Shown: piece by piece, positions 1-8,873 of the stretch | Layout: each line of letters begins with the position of its first letter | How positions within the stretch are numbered: position 1 is the stretch's first letter | Source of the DNA: Comamonas halotolerans | GTDB lineage: Bacteria; Pseudomonadota; Gammaproteobacteria; Burkholderiales; Burkholderiaceae_C | Direction of reading: 5' to 3' | Length of the DNA stretch: 64,000 nucleotides | Assembly: GCF_030162935.1 (NCBI RefSeq) | Contig: NZ_JASAUZ010000012.1 | Span: 248,001-312,000 of the forward strand | The notes under the pieces: generated by a model | What the model saw: the letters and a program-made list of their open reading frames with translations, nothing else | Told to the model about the DNA's origin: nothing | The model's database searches: none | Translations under genes and position numbers: made by a program

Positions 1-71
1 TGTACTCTGCAAGCTCACACAACCAATGCAGGACAGACTCCAGTGCGCAACACCATGTATCCATGCAAAGT

Positions 72-2153
72 TCAGGCCACCCGCGCCTTCAGGGCTTGCT
101 TTCGCTGGGCATAAGCTACAAACCAGTCCAGACTGGAGGGATTTGCCATGGTGTCTTTGTTGACGACCTTTTCCAATGGCTGCCCCAGCAACAGCTTCTT
201 AATGGGCAACTCCTGCTTTTTTCCGGTCAGGGTGCGAGGAATTTCAGGCACTTGCACGATCTCATCGGGCACGAACCGAGGAGACAAGGCTTGCCGGATG
301 GCTGCGCCCAGCTTGGCCTCCAGGGCCGCATCCAGCGCCACACCTTCGCGCAGCACTACAAACATCGGCATAAAGCTCTCGCGCCCCAGATACTCCAAAT
401 CCACCACCATGCTGTCCAGCACCTCGGGCAGCGCCTCCACGGCGCTGTAAATCTCGCTGGTACCCATGCGCAAACCGTGACGATTGATGGTGGCGTCGCT
501 GCGACCATAAATGGTGCAACGCCCTTGCGCACTGACTCTGAGCCAGTCACCATGCCTCCACACACCCCCCATCTCGGCGGGGCCGTCGCCACCGCCGGGG
601 CGGCGGCCATGGCCTGCGGGGTACATGTCGAAATAGCTGCTCAGATAACGCTGGTTGCCGGCATCACCCCAGAAATACAAAGGCATGGAAGGAATAGGCT
701 GGGTGCACACCAGCTCCCCCACCGCGTCAATCACAGGCTGACCTTGCTCGTTCCAAGCCTCCACGGCAGCACCCAGCATCCGACACTGCATTTCCCCTGC
801 TTGCTGCGGCAACTCACGGTTTCCGCCAATGAAAGCGCCGCAAAAGTCCGTACCGCCCGACAGATTGTTCCACCAGATATCTGGCGTGCCCAGCTTGGCA
901 AACTGCTGTGTGCCCCAGGCTTGCACATCGGGAGAAAGCGGCGAGCCGGTGCTCCCCAGCCCGGTAATGCGCGTCAAATCACCGCACTGTGCCAAATCCA
1001 CGCCCGCTTTCATGCAATTGGCATAAAACGCAGCGCCCGCACCAAAGCTGCTGACCTGGTGACGCGCTGCAAAGCGCCACAGCACACCCCAGTCGGGCTG
1101 TTCTTTGCTGCCACCGGGGCTGCCATCAAAGACCACACAGGTGGTGCCCCCCAGCAAGCCAGCAACCTGAGAGTTCCACATCACCCAACCCGTGGAGCTA
1201 TACCAGTGGAATCGCTCGCCCCAGCTGTGCGGGTCATAGCTGCAGCCCACATCGTTGTGCAGCGCCTTCATGGCCAGCGCCACGATGACAATGCCGCCAT
1301 GACCGTGCACGATGGGTTTGGGCAGGCCTGTAGTGCCACTGGAATACACAATCCACAAAGGGTGATCAAAGGGGAGCCACATCGGCTTGAATGCAGCCAC
1401 TGCGGCATCGTCGCGCGCCACCACATCATCCCAGCTTGCGCTGTCTGCCACCGCTTTCTGCGCAAACGGCGTGCGCAGCACCAGCATGTGCTGCACCGTG
1501 GGAAGCTGCGCACGCAGTGCACTGGCAACCGCCCCCTTGTCCATGGGTTTGCCGGCGTAGTGCACACCATCGGCGGCAATCAGAATCTTGGGCTCAATCT
1601 GCTTGAAGCGGTCCAGCACCGCAGCAGTGCCCATGTCGGGCGAACAAACGCTCCACACACCGCCGACGCTGGCCACCGCCAGGAATGCCACGATGGTTTG
1701 CGCAATATTGGGCATATATGCCGCTACGCGATCGCCGGGTTGCAGGCCTTGCTGCTGCAAATGCAAGGCCAGGGCCGCAACCTGGCGGCGCAGTTCGGGC
1801 CAACTGAGCTGCGTCATCTCGCCCAGTTCGTTTTCCACAATCACGGCGGGCATGCCAGCAGCATGAGCCGCATCCACATGCCGCAACACCTGCTGGGCGT
1901 AATTCACCTGGGCGCCTGGAAACCACTGGGCCCCGGGCATCACATTACGCCCCAGTGCTGCACTGTGCGGCGTAGGTGACTGCATTTCGAAATAGTCCCA
2001 AATGCTTTGCCAAAAAGCATTCAAATCGGTCACCGACCAGCGCCACAAATCGTCGTAGCGATCAAACGAAAGCCCGCGTTCTTGAGCCAGCCATTGCTGG
2101 TAACGACGAATAATGGGTGTGCGACGAATATGGGGCTGTGTGACTTGGGTCAT
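72..2153 (-). CDS. aacS: Acetoacetyl-CoA synthetase
   Basis: Predicted 693-aa cytosolic ligase of the ANL superfamily that activates acetoacetate to acetoacetyl-CoA with ATP and CoA, feeding ketone bodies or polyhydroxybutyrate products back into metabolism. The AMP-binding P-loop (SSGTTGLPKP) lies near residue 268, a second nucleotide-binding block (NLSGGTDFCG) follows in the middle third, and the C-terminal subdomain carries the TLTGKK segment with the adenylation lysine near residue 640. Length fits AacS (about 650-690 aa). The ATG at 2153 (MTQVTQPHIRR) was chosen because the open frame upstream is not family-like. It is divergent from the flavin hydroxylase at 2386. AacS versus a related acyl-CoA ligase is judged from overall similarity. 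Confidence 0.93.
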   Translation of the reverse strand: MTQVTQPHIRRTPIIRRYQQWLAQERGLSFDRYDDLWRWSVTDLNAFWQSIWDYFEMQSPTPHSAALGRNVMPGAQWFPGAQVNYAQQVLRHVDAAHAAGMPAVIVENELGEMTQLSWPELRRQVAALALHLQQQGLQPGDRVAAYMPNIAQTIVAFLAVASVGGVWSVCSPDMGTAAVLDRFKQIEPKILIAADGVHYAGKPMDKGAVASALRAQLPTVQHMLVLRTPFAQKAVADSASWDDVVARDDAAVAAFKPMWLPFDHPLWIVYSSGTTGLPKPIVHGHGGIVIVALAMKALHNDVGCSYDPHSWGERFHWYSSTGWVMWNSQVAGLLGGTTCVVFDGSPGGSKEQPDWGVLWRFAARHQVSSFGAGAAFYANCMKAGVDLAQCGDLTRITGLGSTGSPLSPDVQAWGTQQFAKLGTPDIWWNNLSGGTDFCGAFIGGNRELPQQAGEMQCRMLGAAVEAWNEQGQPVIDAVGELVCTQPIPSMPLYFWGDAGNQRYLSSYFDMYPAGHGRRPGGGDGPAEMGGVWRHGDWLRVSAQGRCTIYGRSDATINRHGLRMGTSEIYSAVEALPEVLDSMVVDLEYLGRESFMPMFVVLREGVALDAALEAKLGAAIRQALSPRFVPDEIVQVPEIPRTLTGKKQELPIKKLLLGQPLEKVVNKDTMANPSSLDWFVAYAQRKQALKARVA

Positions 2154-2385
2154 GAAAAACAGCCTAGCGGTGGCCTGCGCCCAACGCCATGCCAGCGTCC
2201 CGAATTGACAAACTACAAGATCTTTCTCTGCGGCATCAGGGGGCAAAGAAGTCGCACCCGCACCGTGCCATTGATGCAGTTCAAGCCCTTTATCAGCCAA
2301 ACCGACGCACAATGCGCCTTCAGCACTGACAAAGACACCCTATAGTCCAGGCCACAATAGGCCTACTTTCACAGTGATTGCACAC

Positions 2386-3672
2386 ATGTCCATGAACACC
2401 GATGTCCTCATCGTGGGCGCAGGTCCTGCCGGTCTGTCGCTCGCCATCTCTTTGGCCCACGCGGGTTTGCAAGCCACGGTTCTGGAACTGCAAGATGAGG
2501 CCCAACTGGCCGCCCCCGCCCCAGATGGCAGAGAAATCGCCTTGACCCACCCCAGCGTGCAGACCTTGCAGCGCCTGGGTACCTGGGCCCGGCTGCATGA
2601 CCATGAGATTTGCTCCATCCGCGATGCCATCGTGCATGACGGCCCAGTCGGACAGCGCTCCACGCTCGATATTGTGGCCGAGGGCAGCGGCAGCGATTAC
2701 CTGGGCCGCATCGTTCCCAACCACGCCCTGCGCCGCACAGCCTGGGAAGTGGCCCATAGCACAGAGGGCGTGACCATCATCACCGGTGCACGTGTGACCC
2801 AGGCAACCACCAATGCCAGCCAAGCCGAAGTCCACTACACGCTGGACGACAACGGTGTGCGCGTTGATGCACCTCCGCTGACAGCGCCCTTGGTGGTTGC
2901 CGCCGACAGCCGCTTCTCCAGCGTGCGCCGCATGCTGGGTGTGGGCACACAGATGACCGACTTTGGCCGCAGCGTGATCGTCTGCCGCCTGAGCCACACC
3001 ATCTCGCACGAAGACAAGGCCCACGAGTGCTTTGGCTATGACCGAACACTCGCCATACTGCCCGTACAGCCCGACCCTGAAACCGGTGAGCTGTTGTGCT
3101 CCGCTGTGGTCACGACCGACTCCGCCGATGCGCAGCAACTGATGCAGCTGTCGCCGCAGGACTTTGCAGCCCACGTACAAAACCATTTCCAGAGCCGCCT
3201 GGGCGATATGCAACTGGTGGGCGACCGCCACATCTACCCTTTGGTGGCCACTTACGCACACCGTTTCAGCGGAGAGCGCTTTGCGTTGCTGGGCGATGCG
3301 GCCGTGGGCATGCACCCGGTCACGGCGCACGGTTTCAATCTGGGGCTGTCTGGGGTCGAACGCCTGACAGCGTGCATCGTCGCCGCCCGGGCAGCCGGGG
3401 ACGACTGGGGCAAGGCCAGCGTGCTGGCGCCTTATGCGCAAGGCCACCACCGCCATGCCTGGCCCATCTTTCAGGGCACCAACACGGTGGTCAAACTGTT
3501 CACTGATGCGCGCCCTATTCCACGTCTGGTGCGACAGGGCATTATTGAAGTGTCTCGCCGCGCGCCTCCGGTCAAAGCCGCCATCGTGGCCCAGCTCACA
3601 GGCCGCAGTGCCTGGAGCCTCTTGAGCAACCAGTTGCCACGACTGCCGTTTTTTTCACGCAACAGTCGCTGA
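2386..3672 (+). CDS. UbiH/UbiM-family FAD-dependent hydroxylase
   Basis: About 428 aa; class A flavoprotein monooxygenase of the UbiH/UbiF/VisC group, which hydroxylate ubiquinone-ring intermediates at the membrane. The N-terminal dinucleotide-binding motif is VGAGPAGLSLA near residues 10-20. The second FAD motif is GDAAVGMHPVTAHGFNLGL near residues 302-320. The MHPVTAHGFNLG wording resembles UbiM-type 5-demethoxyubiquinol hydroxylases more than the HPIAGQGFNLGL of UbiH/UbiF, so UbiM is the leading subgroup, from memory only. No clear Shine-Dalgarno separates the candidate starts at 2386 and 2392; an upstream GTG at 2374 is less likely. No other ubiquinone gene is adjacent. Confidence 0.8.
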   Translation: MSMNTDVLIVGAGPAGLSLAISLAHAGLQATVLELQDEAQLAAPAPDGREIALTHPSVQTLQRLGTWARLHDHEICSIRDAIVHDGPVGQRSTLDIVAEGSGSDYLGRIVPNHALRRTAWEVAHSTEGVTIITGARVTQATTNASQAEVHYTLDDNGVRVDAPPLTAPLVVAADSRFSSVRRMLGVGTQMTDFGRSVIVCRLSHTISHEDKAHECFGYDRTLAILPVQPDPETGELLCSAVVTTDSADAQQLMQLSPQDFAAHVQNHFQSRLGDMQLVGDRHIYPLVATYAHRFSGERFALLGDAAVGMHPVTAHGFNLGLSGVERLTACIVAARAAGDDWGKASVLAPYAQGHHRHAWPIFQGTNTVVKLFTDARPIPRLVRQGIIEVSRRAPPVKAAIVAQLTGRSAWSLLSNQLPRLPFFSRNSR

Positions 3673-3839
3673 GCAATCTGTAATTCGCTCCCAAAAAATT
3701 CTGCTTGTTTCAAGGACTAAAAAGACCGATGAAACAGGCAGTGAAAAGCCCTGCCGCTCCTAAAAATCAAGCCAAGCAAAAACTGAGCTGGCACGCTGTC
3801 TGCTTCCACTTAGCTGACATGGCAGCGCGTGTCCGTCAC

Positions 3840-3863
3840 TTCACCGTGTCGCTATACGGTGAA
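3840..3863. promoter_or_regulatory. Hairpin in the permease leader
   Basis: Inverted repeat TTCACCGT / ACGGTGAA with an 8-nt loop, ending about 43 nt before the permease ATG. There is no T-run, so it is not a terminator. It may be an operator or an mRNA structure; function unknown. Confidence 0.3.
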
Positions 3864-3906
3864 AGCCTCTAACATCGCGCCAGCAATTTTTACGGAGCAA
3901 TAAAAA

Positions 3907-5202
3907 ATGGGAATGTTTTCCTGGACTGAAAAGTCCTCCGCCGCGCTGCAAAACGGCGGCGTGATTGGGCCAGACGAGCGTCTGCCCTGGGGCCAGACCG
4001 GCCTGATGGGCATTCAGCATGTGATCGCCATGTTTGGCTCTACCGTGCTGGCCCCCATCCTCATGGGCTTTGACCCCAACCTCGCGGTGCTGATGAGCGG
4101 CATCGGTACGCTGATTTTCTTCCTGATCACCGGCGGCAAAGTGCCCAGCTATCTGGGCTCGTCCTTTGCATTCATCGGTGTGGTGAACGTGGCTACTGGC
4201 TATGTGGCCAGTCAAGGCGCCAACGCCAATATCGGCCTGGCACTGGGCGGCATCATTGCCTGCGGCCTGGTTTACACATTGGTGGGTTTCCTGGTTCAGG
4301 CGATTGGTACCGGCTGGATTGAGCGATTCATGCCCCCGGTCGTCACCGGTGCCGTGGTGGCGGTGATCGGTTTGAACCTGGCCGCCATCCCTGTCAAGGA
4401 CATGGCTGCCAACAACTTTGAAGCCTGGATGCAGGCGGTGACATTTGTCTCTGTTGCCTTGGTTGCCGTTTTTACCAAGGGCATGCTGCAGCGCCTGCTC
4501 ATCTTGATCGGCTTGATTGTGGCCAGCATCATCTACGCCTTCCTGACCAATGGTCTGGGCCTGGGCAAGGCTGTCGATCTGAGCGGTGTCGCCAATGCGG
4601 CCTGGTTTGGCATGCCTTCGCTGCACGCTCCGGTGTTTGACGCCAACGCCATGCTCCTGATCGTGCCCGTGGTCATCATTCTGGTTGCAGAGAACCTGGG
4701 GCACATCAAGGCCGTGACCGCCATGACCGGCAAGAACCTGGACCAGTACATGGGACGAGCCTTCATCGGCGACGGCGTGGCCACGATGGTTTCCGGCGCA
4801 GCTGGCGGCACGGGCGTCACGACTTATGCCGAGAACATCGGCGTGATGGCCGCCACCCGCATCTACTCCACGGCAGTCTTCCTGGTTGCTGCTGTTTTGG
4901 CAGTGTTGCTGGGCTTTTCTCCCAAATTTGGCGCCCTGATTCAGGCCATCCCATTGCCTGTCATGGGCGGTGTGTCCATCGTGGTTTTTGGCCTGATTGC
5001 GATTGCCGGAGCCAAGATCTGGGTCGACAACAAGGTGGACTTCTCCGACACCAAGAACCTGGTCGTGGCCGCCATCACCCTCATTCTGGGTACCGGTGAG
5101 TTCACCCTGAAGTTTGGTGATTTTGCTTTGGGCGGGATTGGCTGCGCCACATTTGGCGCCATCATTCTGTACTCGCTGCTCAGCCGGGCCAAGCCCAACT
5201 GA
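3907..5202 (+). CDS. NCS2-family uracil/xanthine permease
   Basis: 431-aa polytopic inner-membrane nucleobase:cation symporter of the UraA/RutG branch of NCS2. Many hydrophobic helices are visible. The two signature segments with conserved glutamates are present: AENLGHIKAVTAMTG near residue 261 and TTYAENIGVMAATRIYS near 305. In UraA these regions line the substrate site. Uracil is the most likely substrate because AENIGV is typical of uracil rather than xanthine carriers, but this is inference. The start is supported by an upstream purine-rich ACGGAGC element. It is a single gene closed by a strong terminator. Confidence 0.88.
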   Translation: MGMFSWTEKSSAALQNGGVIGPDERLPWGQTGLMGIQHVIAMFGSTVLAPILMGFDPNLAVLMSGIGTLIFFLITGGKVPSYLGSSFAFIGVVNVATGYVASQGANANIGLALGGIIACGLVYTLVGFLVQAIGTGWIERFMPPVVTGAVVAVIGLNLAAIPVKDMAANNFEAWMQAVTFVSVALVAVFTKGMLQRLLILIGLIVASIIYAFLTNGLGLGKAVDLSGVANAAWFGMPSLHAPVFDANAMLLIVPVVIILVAENLGHIKAVTAMTGKNLDQYMGRAFIGDGVATMVSGAAGGTGVTTYAENIGVMAATRIYSTAVFLVAAVLAVLLGFSPKFGALIQAIPLPVMGGVSIVVFGLIAIAGAKIWVDNKVDFSDTKNLVVAAITLILGTGEFTLKFGDFALGGIGCATFGAIILYSLLSRAKPN

Positions 5203-5227
5203 TTCAAGCGCAGTACTGCTTGAGCAA

Positions 5228-5256
5228 CCGACCCGCCATTGCGGGTCGGTTTTTTT
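5228..5256 (+). terminator. Rho-independent terminator of the permease gene
   Basis: Nine-bp stem CCGACCCGC / GCGGGTCGG with a CATT loop followed by seven T, starting 25 nt after the permease stop. Confidence 0.92.
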
Positions 5257-5550
5257 ATGCTTGCACTTATGCCTGCCCTGTTGCTGATTGCTGCGCCGCA
5301 GCAAATATAGGTGTTTACCCTAGGTCATCGTCTGTAAGTACATGCTCCGCTTAAAGATCAGTAATGACAATGGATTAGAGACTCGGGTTACAGCAAGCGA
5401 TATTCTGTAGCCAAGGGTTAACACTGATACCATCGACACTGGAGATTGGGACCCACAGAGATGCTGCTGCAACCACAACAGGCTCGCACCAGCGCGCCAT
5501 ATATATCCGGGGCGAGAACATCCCCCCTGCGCATCTCTTCAGCCCTATAA
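5257..5550 (+). other. Long untranslated leader or possible short upstream ORF
   Basis: About 290 bases without a recognisable gene between the permease terminator and the leader hairpin of the CoA-transferase gene. A 29-codon frame at 5461-5550 starts ATG CTG CTG and stops exactly where the hairpin begins; its upstream purines (TGGGACCC) are a weak ribosome site. A 22-codon frame at 5342-5410 has no ribosome site. I recognise no known riboswitch. Confidence 0.35.
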
Positions 5551-5578
5551 AAGCCGCCCATGCAGGCGGCTTGTTTTT
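5551..5578 (+). promoter_or_regulatory. Terminator-like leader hairpin before the CoA-transferase gene
   Basis: Perfect 8-bp stem AAGCCGCC / GGCGGCTT with a CATGCA loop followed by GTTTTT, the form of an intrinsic terminator. It ends only 17 nt before the ATG at 5596, with the ribosome site (GGAG) just after it. That position fits transcription attenuation, or the 3' end of a small RNA encoded at about 5.3-5.55 kb. Confidence 0.6.
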
Positions 5579-5595
5579 AAGTTGGAGAAACCTCG

Positions 5596-7110
5596 ATGAG
5601 CCTGACAGAGCGCGTACGCTACCCACAATTCAACAACCTCATCATGTCGGCAGACGCCGCTGCTGCCCTGATTCCGCACGGCGTCAACGTCGGCATGAGC
5701 GGCTTTACCGGCGCTGGCTACCCCAAGGCCCTGCCCCAGGCCATTGCCGCTCGTGCCAAGGCCGAGCATGCTGCCGGCAAACCTTACAAAATCAATGTGT
5801 GGACCGGTGCCTCAACTGCCGCCGAGTGCGATGGCGTCATGGCCGAAGCCCAGGCACTGGGTCAGCGTCTGCCTTTCAATACCGACCCGACAGCCCGTAA
5901 AGCCATCAACGCGGGAGAGATTGACTTCATCGACATGCACCTGTCCCACGTGGCACAGCATGCATGGTTTGGCTTTCTGGGTCATATGCACATTGCCGTG
6001 GTGGAAGTCCTGGGCATCACCCCCGACGGCTTGCTGATTCCCTCCACCGCCGTGGGCAACAATAAGACCTGGCTGGAGATTGCCGACAAGGTGATTCTGG
6101 AAGTCAACACCAAGCCTCCAGCCAAGATGGAAGGTATGCATGACATCTATTACGGCACCGCCATCCCGCCGCGCCGCATGCCCATCCACATGACCACGGC
6201 CGATCAACGTATTGGCGAGCAATACCTGAAGGTTGATCCCGGCAAGGTGATTGCGATTGTGGAGACGCACAAGGGTGACCGGGACAACGTGTTCTCTGCG
6301 CCAGACGCCAACTCCAACACGATTGCCACATCCATCATCGATTTCCTCGCGCATGAGATGAAGATGGGCCGTTTGCCCAAGGAGATGCTGCCCATCCAGT
6401 CAGGTGTGGGCAATGTGGCCAATGCCGTACTGGCAGGCCTGCTGCATGGTCCATTTGAAAACCTGCTGGGCTTCACCGAGGTACTGCAAGATGGCATGCT
6501 TGACCTGCTGCGTGCAGGCAAGATGAGCAAGGCTTCGGCCACTTCGATTTCGCTGTCCAGCGCTGCTTACAAAGACTTTGAGGACAACATCGATTTCTAC
6601 CGTGAACGCATCATTTTGCGCCCGCAGGAAATCTCCAATCACCCCGAGCTGGTACGCCGCCTGGGCATCATCGCCATGAATTCGATGATCGAAGCCGACA
6701 TCTATGGCAACATCAACTCCACCCACGTCATGGGTACCGGAATGATGAACGGTATCGGTGGCTCCGGTGACTTTGCGCGCAACGGCTACCTGTCGTTCTT
6801 TGTAACACCTTCTGTGGCCAAGGACGGCAAGATCAGCTGTATCGTCCCCATGTGTTCGCACGTGGACCACACCGAGCACGACACGCAAATCATCGTTACC
6901 GAACAAGGCTTGGCTGACTTGCGAGGCCTTTCGCCCAAGCAGCGTGCCAAGGTCATCATCGACAAGTGCGCCCACCCTGACTATCGTCCCATGCTGCACG
7001 ATTACTTTGACCGTGCCCGCAGCCAGGGTGCGCAACACACACCGCATATCCTGACCGAAGCCTTGAGCTGGCACCAGCGTTTCGTCGAAACTGGTGACAT
7101 GCGCCTGTAA
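5596..7110 (+). CDS. Succinate/acetate CoA-transferase (acetyl-CoA hydrolase/transferase family)
   Basis: 504-aa cytosolic class I CoA-transferase of the YgfH/Cat1/AarC subfamily, which moves CoA between succinyl-CoA or propionyl-CoA and acetate or succinate. The probable catalytic glutamate lies in GFTEVLQDGML near residue 293, and the glycine-rich GMMNGIGGSGDF near residue 382 is typical of this subfamily. The full length matches relatives of about 500 aa. GGAG lies 9 nt before the ATG. It is monocistronic between a leader hairpin and a bidirectional terminator. The acceptor acid cannot be read from sequence. Confidence 0.9.
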   Translation: MSLTERVRYPQFNNLIMSADAAAALIPHGVNVGMSGFTGAGYPKALPQAIAARAKAEHAAGKPYKINVWTGASTAAECDGVMAEAQALGQRLPFNTDPTARKAINAGEIDFIDMHLSHVAQHAWFGFLGHMHIAVVEVLGITPDGLLIPSTAVGNNKTWLEIADKVILEVNTKPPAKMEGMHDIYYGTAIPPRRMPIHMTTADQRIGEQYLKVDPGKVIAIVETHKGDRDNVFSAPDANSNTIATSIIDFLAHEMKMGRLPKEMLPIQSGVGNVANAVLAGLLHGPFENLLGFTEVLQDGMLDLLRAGKMSKASATSISLSSAAYKDFEDNIDFYRERIILRPQEISNHPELVRRLGIIAMNSMIEADIYGNINSTHVMGTGMMNGIGGSGDFARNGYLSFFVTPSVAKDGKISCIVPMCSHVDHTEHDTQIIVTEQGLADLRGLSPKQRAKVIIDKCAHPDYRPMLHDYFDRARSQGAQHTPHILTEALSWHQRFVETGDMRL

Positions 7111-7147
7111 TCCTGGGTTGAACGCCAAGCGCGCTGACCAGCGCCGA

Positions 7148-7180
7148 AAAAAAGCCAACTGCGTTGCAGTTGGCTTTTTG
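7148..7180. terminator. Bidirectional terminator
   Basis: Stem AAAAAGCCAACTGC / GCAGTTGGCTTTTT with a GTT loop. A-run and T-run on opposite sides let it serve both the CoA-transferase (+) and the small membrane gene (-). Confidence 0.92.
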
Positions 7181-7229
7181 GTTTCTGACTTTTCATGCAG
7201 ACAAAAAAATTATTTCATCTGCACTCGCT

Positions 7230-7373
7230 TTAGGCCATGGTGACTGCAATAAAGGCCAGCAAAAACATCATGGCCGCCCCAACCAGAGGCAAAACCACTG
7301 GGATCACGGGCACCACTGCTTCGACAGCATCCTGAGGTGGCTGCGGGACAGCAGGATCGTGGGATTGATTCAT
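7230..7373 (-). CDS. 47-aa single-pass membrane peptide
   Basis: A short frame of 47 codons with a strong ribosome site (GAGGAGG, about 8 nt before the ATG at 7373). The peptide has a polar, proline-rich N-terminus (MNQSHDPAVPQPPQD) and then one continuous hydrophobic segment (residues 21-46) that runs to the C-terminus, so it is probably a tail-anchored inner-membrane microprotein. It lies 143 bp downstream of the threonine ammonia-lyase stop on the same strand and ends before the bidirectional terminator, so co-transcription is possible. No family recognised. Coding status rests on the ribosome site and the membrane segment. Confidence 0.65.
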   Translation of the reverse strand: MNQSHDPAVPQPPQDAVEAVVPVIPVVLPLVGAAMMFLLAFIAVTMA

Positions 7374-7516
7374 CAACAGGACCTCCTCACAGCAAAACGT
7401 TCCAAGAAAGCTGCGGCATACAACACTGCAGCCGGGTAACTGTCATTCTAGGCAGCCTATCACCAACGCAACCACAGGCTAACCCTGAGAACGTACTCAC
7501 GTTCTGAGAGACGTTT

Positions 7517-8716
7517 TCAGACGCGCACCGCCTCCATGCCCGCTGCTCGCAAAGCCTGCAGCACATCCTCAATATGCTGTGTATTGCGTGTTTGCAGCAC
7601 CAGATCGATTTCCACATTCTGCGCAGCCAGCATGGTGAAGGCGCGCTGGTGGTGCACCTCTTCAATATTGGCCCCGGCCTCGGCCACTGTGGCCGTGATC
7701 TTGGCCAGCACGCCCGGTACATCGCGTGCGCTCACGCGAATGCGCGCAAGACGGCCAGAGCGCGCCATGCCGCGCTCAATGATGGCAGCCAGCAGCAGCG
7801 GATCAATATTGCCGCCGGACAGCACCAGCCCCACCTTTTTGCCCTGGAATTTATCTTTGTGCCGAATCAGCGCTGCCAGACCTGCTGCGCCAGCACCCTC
7901 GACCAGGGTTTTCTCAATCTCCAGCAGCATGAGTACCGCTTGCTCGATGTCGCCCTCATCGACCAGCAGCAGTTCGTCCACATGGGCACGCACCACTTCA
8001 CGCGTGATGGCGCCCGCGGTCGCTACGGCAATGCCTTCAGCAATCGTGGATGCGCCAATGGGCAAATCCGTACCTTGTACGGCATTGAGCATGGACGGGA
8101 AGCGCTTTGTCTGCACGCCGACGACCTGAATCTCTGGCTTGATCGCCTTGGCTGCCGTGGCGATGCCTGCAATCAGGCCTCCACCTCCGACTGCAACCAC
8201 CAGGGTCTCCAGATCTGGCTGATCCTCCAGCATTTCCATAGCCAGCGTACCCTGGCCTGCTGCCACGCCTTCGTCATCAAAAGGGTGTACAAAAGTCAGG
8301 TGCTGCTCTTCAGCCAGCTGGTAAGCATGAAGGCGAGCGGCTTCCAGCGTATCGCCGTGCAGCACGACTTCGGCACCAAACCCCCGCGTGCGCTCCACCT
8401 TCACACCCGGAGTGAAGCGAGGCATGACAATTACCGCACGGATGCCCATGCGCTGCGCGTGGTAGGCCACGCCTTGGGCATGGTTGCCCGCACTCATGGC
8501 CACAACGCCACGGGCTTTTTCTTGCGCAGACAGCAGTTGCAGACGATTGCAAGCACCGCGCTCTTTGAACGATGCCGTGAACTGCAGGTTTTCGAACTTC
8601 AAAAATACCTGCGCACCCACAATGTGCGAGAGCGTTTGGGATGCCACACAAGGGGTACGCAACACCTGGTCATTCAGGCGTACGGAGGCGGCTTGGATAT
8701 CGGAGTAACTCAGCAT
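7517..8716 (-). CDS. ilvA: Threonine ammonia-lyase with C-terminal ACT domain
   Basis: 399-aa PLP enzyme (fold type II) converting L-threonine to 2-oxobutanoate and ammonia. The Schiff-base lysine is in TASFKERGA at about residue 51, SAGNHAQG binds the substrate carboxylate, and the PLP-phosphate loop GGGGLIAG lies near residue 178. One ACT-like regulatory domain occupies about residues 322-399. The length corresponds to the medium, single-ACT form, which can be biosynthetic or catabolic; the long IlvA has two ACT domains. The ATG at 8716 (MLSYSDIQAAS) was chosen because the frame further upstream is not family-like. Confidence 0.9.
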   Translation of the reverse strand: MLSYSDIQAASVRLNDQVLRTPCVASQTLSHIVGAQVFLKFENLQFTASFKERGACNRLQLLSAQEKARGVVAMSAGNHAQGVAYHAQRMGIRAVIVMPRFTPGVKVERTRGFGAEVVLHGDTLEAARLHAYQLAEEQHLTFVHPFDDEGVAAGQGTLAMEMLEDQPDLETLVVAVGGGGLIAGIATAAKAIKPEIQVVGVQTKRFPSMLNAVQGTDLPIGASTIAEGIAVATAGAITREVVRAHVDELLLVDEGDIEQAVLMLLEIEKTLVEGAGAAGLAALIRHKDKFQGKKVGLVLSGGNIDPLLLAAIIERGMARSGRLARIRVSARDVPGVLAKITATVAEAGANIEEVHHQRAFTMLAAQNVEIDLVLQTRNTQHIEDVLQALRAAGMEAVRV

Positions 8717-8873
8717 GGTCTGCGCATTCTGCGCTGAATGCGCTGGTTTTGCAGACAAGAATTTTGCAAAAATCTTTTCAAACCGGCCCGCAAAGGCGTT
8801 GTCAGACCATGGCTGCAGCCATGCTTCACGCCTGCTTCTATGTAGCAACAACGCTTGTGACGAAAAATGTATT

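Noticed and set aside
63..1979. Long + strand open frame of 638 codons opposite aacS
   Set aside because: Its translation is low-complexity (His/Gln/Ala-rich) and it is antisense to a well-supported enzyme gene; typical of GC-rich codon bias.
3841..5304. 487-codon minus-strand frame opposite the permease
   Set aside because: Gly/His/Gln-rich translation with no domain; shadow of the permease coding sequence.
5342..5410. 22-codon frame upstream of the CoA-transferase as a leader peptide
   Set aside because: No ribosome site and no run of regulatory codons; it ends well before the hairpin.
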